From Gammaproteobacteria bacterium UBA1119 (GTDB lineage Bacteria; Pseudomonadota; Gammaproteobacteria; Pseudomonadales; Azotimanducaceae), in the NCBI GenBank assembly GCA_002313255.1, contig DCBA01000046.1, positions 1,630-17,356 of the forward strand: DNA of 15,727 nucleotides, in the 5' to 3' direction. This document shows, in pieces, positions 13,455 to 15,727 of this stretch. The number at the start of each line of letters is the position of its first letter. Position 1 is the stretch's first letter. Below the pieces are notes generated by a model that saw only the letters and a program-made list of their open reading frames with translations, made no database searches and was not told the DNA's origin. Made by a program: the position numbers and the translations under genes.

Positions 13455-14708
13455 ATGGGAAGTTCAGTACTCGACTTGCCGCTCGAAGAGACGATTCCAT
13501 TGTCGCCAGAGGCACTGGCGTGCCCCCACGACTACAACACGCGTCTGCGAACCGAAGCGCCCGTATACAAGTGTCCGCATACCGGCATCGTATTCGTGTC
13601 GGATTTCGAAACCTCGCGAAAGGTGTTACGCGATCACAAAACCTTTTCCAATCGTTTTTCCGTTGCAATGCGGCCGGATAAGGTCGACGGCAAGGTGCAC
13701 GAAGTGCAAAAACGGGGCTGGCCCGCCGTCGACACGATGTTGACGCAGGACCCGCCACAGCATCGACGATATAGGGGTCTCGTCAATCAGGCTTTCACCG
13801 CGAGGCGAGTGGAAACGCTGGTGCCGCGAATGGAGCAGATATGCCACAAACTGATCGACGGATTCATTCAAGCAGGCCGTTGCGATTTCGTCGACTCGTT
13901 TTCGATCCAGTTACCAGTGATTGTGATTGGCGAGCAGCTTGGCGTTCCGGATGAACACTTCCCCCTTATCAGGAAGTGGTCCGAAGCGGCCGCGTTACAG
14001 CTCTCAGGTCAGGCTGATACGCAACAGCAAGTCGAGATAGCGCACGTCATCCTCGAATTTCAGAACTACTTTGCGAACAAGCTCGACGAGCGGCGGAAGG
14101 ACCGTCGTGACGACATAATTTCCGATGTCGTGCACGCACGTCTTGAAGGCGAACGGCCGCTGGATACGGCAGAGTGCCTGTCGATCCTGCAGCAGTTGAT
14201 GGTTGCTGGTAATCAAACGACCACGCATGCAATAGGTGAAGGCATGTTGCTGCTAATTCAAAATCCGGAACAGCTTGCGAAGGTTCGGCGGGATCCTGAA
14301 TTGGTGGACGACCTCGTCGAGGAGGTGCTACGGCTATCGACACCGACAGCCAACATGTGGCGTGTTGCAACCGGCGATTCGAAGCTCAGCGGCGTTGAAA
14401 TCCCCGCGGGAACGATGCTACAGGTGCGTTATTCGTCGGCAAATCGCGACGACGCCCAGTTCGATAACGGGCAAGCTTTCGACGTGACCCGAGACAAGAT
14501 CAACACGCAGATTGCTTTCGGCTATGGCGTACACATGTGTATTGGCGCGTCGCTTGCACGTAAGGAAATGCAGGTCGCCTTTCGGGTATTGCTCGAACGT
14601 TTTACGGACTTTGCGCTGGATGTCGACCCGAGCGAACTGCACTATCCACCCAACGTTCTGCTGCGTGGTTTGGCGGCACTTCCGATCTCGTTTATTGCAC
14701 GAACTTGA
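13455..14708 (+). CDS. bacterial cytochrome P450 with Gln in the I-helix acid position
   Basis: A 417-residue soluble class I-type bacterial P450. Motifs: DPPQHRRYR at 99-107 (helix C), AGNQTT at 251-256 (I-helix oxygen-activation site), E290-xx-R293 (ExxR), and FGYGVHMCIG at 355-364 with heme thiolate C362. The residue normally Asp or Glu before the catalytic Thr (P450cam D251) is Q254, while T255 is kept. ATG 13455 has GAGG six bases upstream. There is no membrane anchor, no fused reductase, and no ferredoxin partner in the run apart from the Rieske ferredoxin in the divergent operon. It would hydroxylate or otherwise oxidise an organic substrate, perhaps the same compound family as the Rieske system; the substrate is unknown. 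Confidence 0.95.
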   Translation: MGSSVLDLPLEETIPLSPEALACPHDYNTRLRTEAPVYKCPHTGIVFVSDFETSRKVLRDHKTFSNRFSVAMRPDKVDGKVHEVQKRGWPAVDTMLTQDPPQHRRYRGLVNQAFTARRVETLVPRMEQICHKLIDGFIQAGRCDFVDSFSIQLPVIVIGEQLGVPDEHFPLIRKWSEAAALQLSGQADTQQQVEIAHVILEFQNYFANKLDERRKDRRDDIISDVVHARLEGERPLDTAECLSILQQLMVAGNQTTTHAIGEGMLLLIQNPEQLAKVRRDPELVDDLVEEVLRLSTPTANMWRVATGDSKLSGVEIPAGTMLQVRYSSANRDDAQFDNGQAFDVTRDKINTQIAFGYGVHMCIGASLARKEMQVAFRVLLERFTDFALDVDPSELHYPPNVLLRGLAALPISFIART

Positions 14709-14948
14709 GGGTTTTGCGTCATCGATTTTTTGATCGGGGCTTGACGGGAATCGTTCAGACAATGGCTCACGCACGCGACGAACACCCTGCATTTGTTTTG
14801 TCTTGGACATGCTTCCGAGGAATTTCCCTGGGGGTTGTAACCTTTTCGTGGCTGGCTGTTCAGGCGCGTTCGGTATCGTGTCGGCTGGCTTCTCCTTGAC
14901 AACAATACAATCAGCATTGACGCTCCTTCGTCGTTCAGGGGAGGCCGC

Positions 14949-15299
14949 ATGACTATTATTATTTCAGGCACGATCGATATCGACTCTGCGCAAATGGCGG
15001 CTGCGATGGAGGCTGGCCGCCCCCTGATCGAGGGTGCGCTAACGGAAAGCGGGTGTCTCGACTACGACTGGTGTCCCGACCCCTTGAATCCCGGCCGTAT
15101 TCGAGTGTTCGAGCGATGGGTCGACGAAGCGAGCCTCGCCAGTCACTTCGAGAGTCGTTGGTATTTAGAGATGCGGGATACGATCGGTTCTTTTGGACTT
15201 CGCGGTGCTGCGGTCCTGAAATATCGGGTTGATCATCATGAGCCAGTCTACGACGACTCTGGTGCGCCGCGTGCTGACTTTTTCACCGACCCAGCCTGA
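14949..15299 (+). CDS. antibiotic-biosynthesis-monooxygenase (ABM) domain protein
   Basis: A 116-residue dimeric alpha/beta-barrel ABM-domain protein, the family of quinol monooxygenase YgiN and related cofactor-free oxygenases. The hallmark middle reads GCLDYDWCPDP, then R-V-F-E-R-W-V-D-E-A-S-L-A-S-H-F, as in the family. ATG 14949 has AGGGGAGG (14937-14944) four bases upstream. A 240-bp gap separates it from the P450; it contains TTGACA (14896-14901) and TACAAT (14906-14911), too close together to form one promoter, so separate transcription is possible but unproven. The protein may oxidise a quinol-like product or act in a non-oxygenase role. Confidence 0.82.
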   Translation: MTIIISGTIDIDSAQMAAAMEAGRPLIEGALTESGCLDYDWCPDPLNPGRIRVFERWVDEASLASHFESRWYLEMRDTIGSFGLRGAAVLKYRVDHHEPVYDDSGAPRADFFTDPA

Positions 15300-15347
15300 C
15301 GAGATGCATCCGTCCCATATAAATCGATTGCTATTAAGAGGTACAGC

Positions 15348-15727
15348 TTGTCCACTGAAGACGAATTCCTGATCCACAAGCTTGTCGCGCGTTATGCCGA
15401 TGCGGTTAATCGCCGCGACGAGAAAGCGTGGGCGGCGACTTGGGCCGAGAAAGCAGTGTGGCAGCTACCGACCCAGCCGGAAACTCACGGTCGAGAGTCG
15501 ATCGTCGATCTTTGGGCAAGAGCGATGAAGTCACTTCCATTCGTGGTGCAACTCGTTCACCACGGTGTAGTACATGTCAACGGCGACCTTGCAACTGGAA
15601 CTTGGTATCTCAACGAGCACATGAAATTCAGCGAAGGTGCCGGCGTCTTAAACATCGGTTGTTACAAGGACCAGTACACCAGAGCATCTGGCGAATGGCT
15701 GTTCGCAGAGCGTCGCTATACGATTTT
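15348..15727 (+). CDS. SnoaL-like domain protein, cut by window end
   Basis: A 126-codon open frame runs off the window. It opens with F-L-I-H-K-L-V-A-R-Y-A-D-A-V-N-R-R-D (about 7-24), then W-A-x-T-W-A-E-x-A-V-W, HGRESI, and later VQLVHHGVV and TGTWYL, the pattern of the SnoaL_4-type group that includes scytalone-dehydratase-like and BaiE-like enzymes. The start is TTG 15348 because AGAGG lies seven bases upstream, the previous stop (15297-15299) is in frame, and no ATG or GTG lies between. It follows the ABM gene by 48 bases. The C-terminus is missing only because of the window edge. Confidence 0.75.
   Translation, partial: MSTEDEFLIHKLVARYADAVNRRDEKAWAATWAEKAVWQLPTQPETHGRESIVDLWARAMKSLPFVVQLVHHGVVHVNGDLATGTWYLNEHMKFSEGAGVLNIGCYKDQYTRASGEWLFAERRYTI

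Noticed and set aside
14709..14948. TTGACA (14896) plus TACAAT (14906) as a promoter
   Set aside because: The two boxes are only four bases apart, so they cannot serve as a single sigma-70 promoter; each alone is weak evidence.

Overview
The window looks like an accessory region of a Pseudomonadota-type bacterium. The clues are a P4-type integrase remnant, good Shine-Dalgarno sites, tight operons and a mostly GC-rich, proteobacterial-style gene set. The mix of class III CoA-transferase, Rieske oxygenase, P450, LLM flavin oxidoreductase and NTF2-like proteins suggests an environmental heterotroph that degrades unusual small organic molecules. No tRNA, rRNA, CRISPR array or complete transposase was seen. 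Identifications rest on motifs read by eye; no database search was run.

Layout. (1) 1-160: a stem-loop, three GGGGGTA repeats and the first ~25 codons of a tyrosine-recombinase integrase that stops abruptly, i.e. an old island boundary. (2) 176-1089, minus: a 31-residue membrane peptide joined by a GTGA stop/start overlap to a polysaccharide deacetylase. (3) 1224-4279, plus: operator-like repeats, a possible 26-codon leader, then two tandem acyl-CoA carboxyltransferase paralogues. (4) 4410-5603, minus: a CaiB/BaiF CoA-transferase of lower GC, divergent from (5) 5750-8396, plus: a leaderless gamma-glutamyltransferase-fold enzyme and a zinc alcohol dehydrogenase. (6) 12754-8440, minus: Rieske oxygenase alpha subunit, Rieske ferredoxin, short-chain dehydrogenase and ThuA-like protein in a tight run, then an LLM-class oxidoreductase behind its own operator-like dyad. 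(7) 13085-15727, plus, divergent from the Rieske run: small NTF2-like protein, cytochrome P450, ABM-domain monooxygenase and a second SnoaL-like protein cut by the window edge.

How they may work together. Segments 6 and 7 share a 330-bp divergent promoter region and together hold two oxygenase types, a small electron carrier, two dehydrogenase/reductase types, an ABM protein and two NTF2-fold proteins. This looks like one oxidative catabolic (or tailoring) pathway whose substrate cannot be read from sequence. No ferredoxin reductase is present, so electrons must come from a protein encoded elsewhere.

The most striking observation is in the carboxyltransferase pair. The upstream paralogue lacks about 14 residues of the conserved N-domain acyl-CoA loop but keeps a full-length C-domain. 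The downstream paralogue keeps a full-length N-domain but lacks about 37 residues of the C-domain. Carboxyltransferase active sites form between the N-domain of one subunit and the C-domain of another, so these complementary losses suggest an obligate heteromer. No biotin carboxylase or biotin carrier protein is encoded here.
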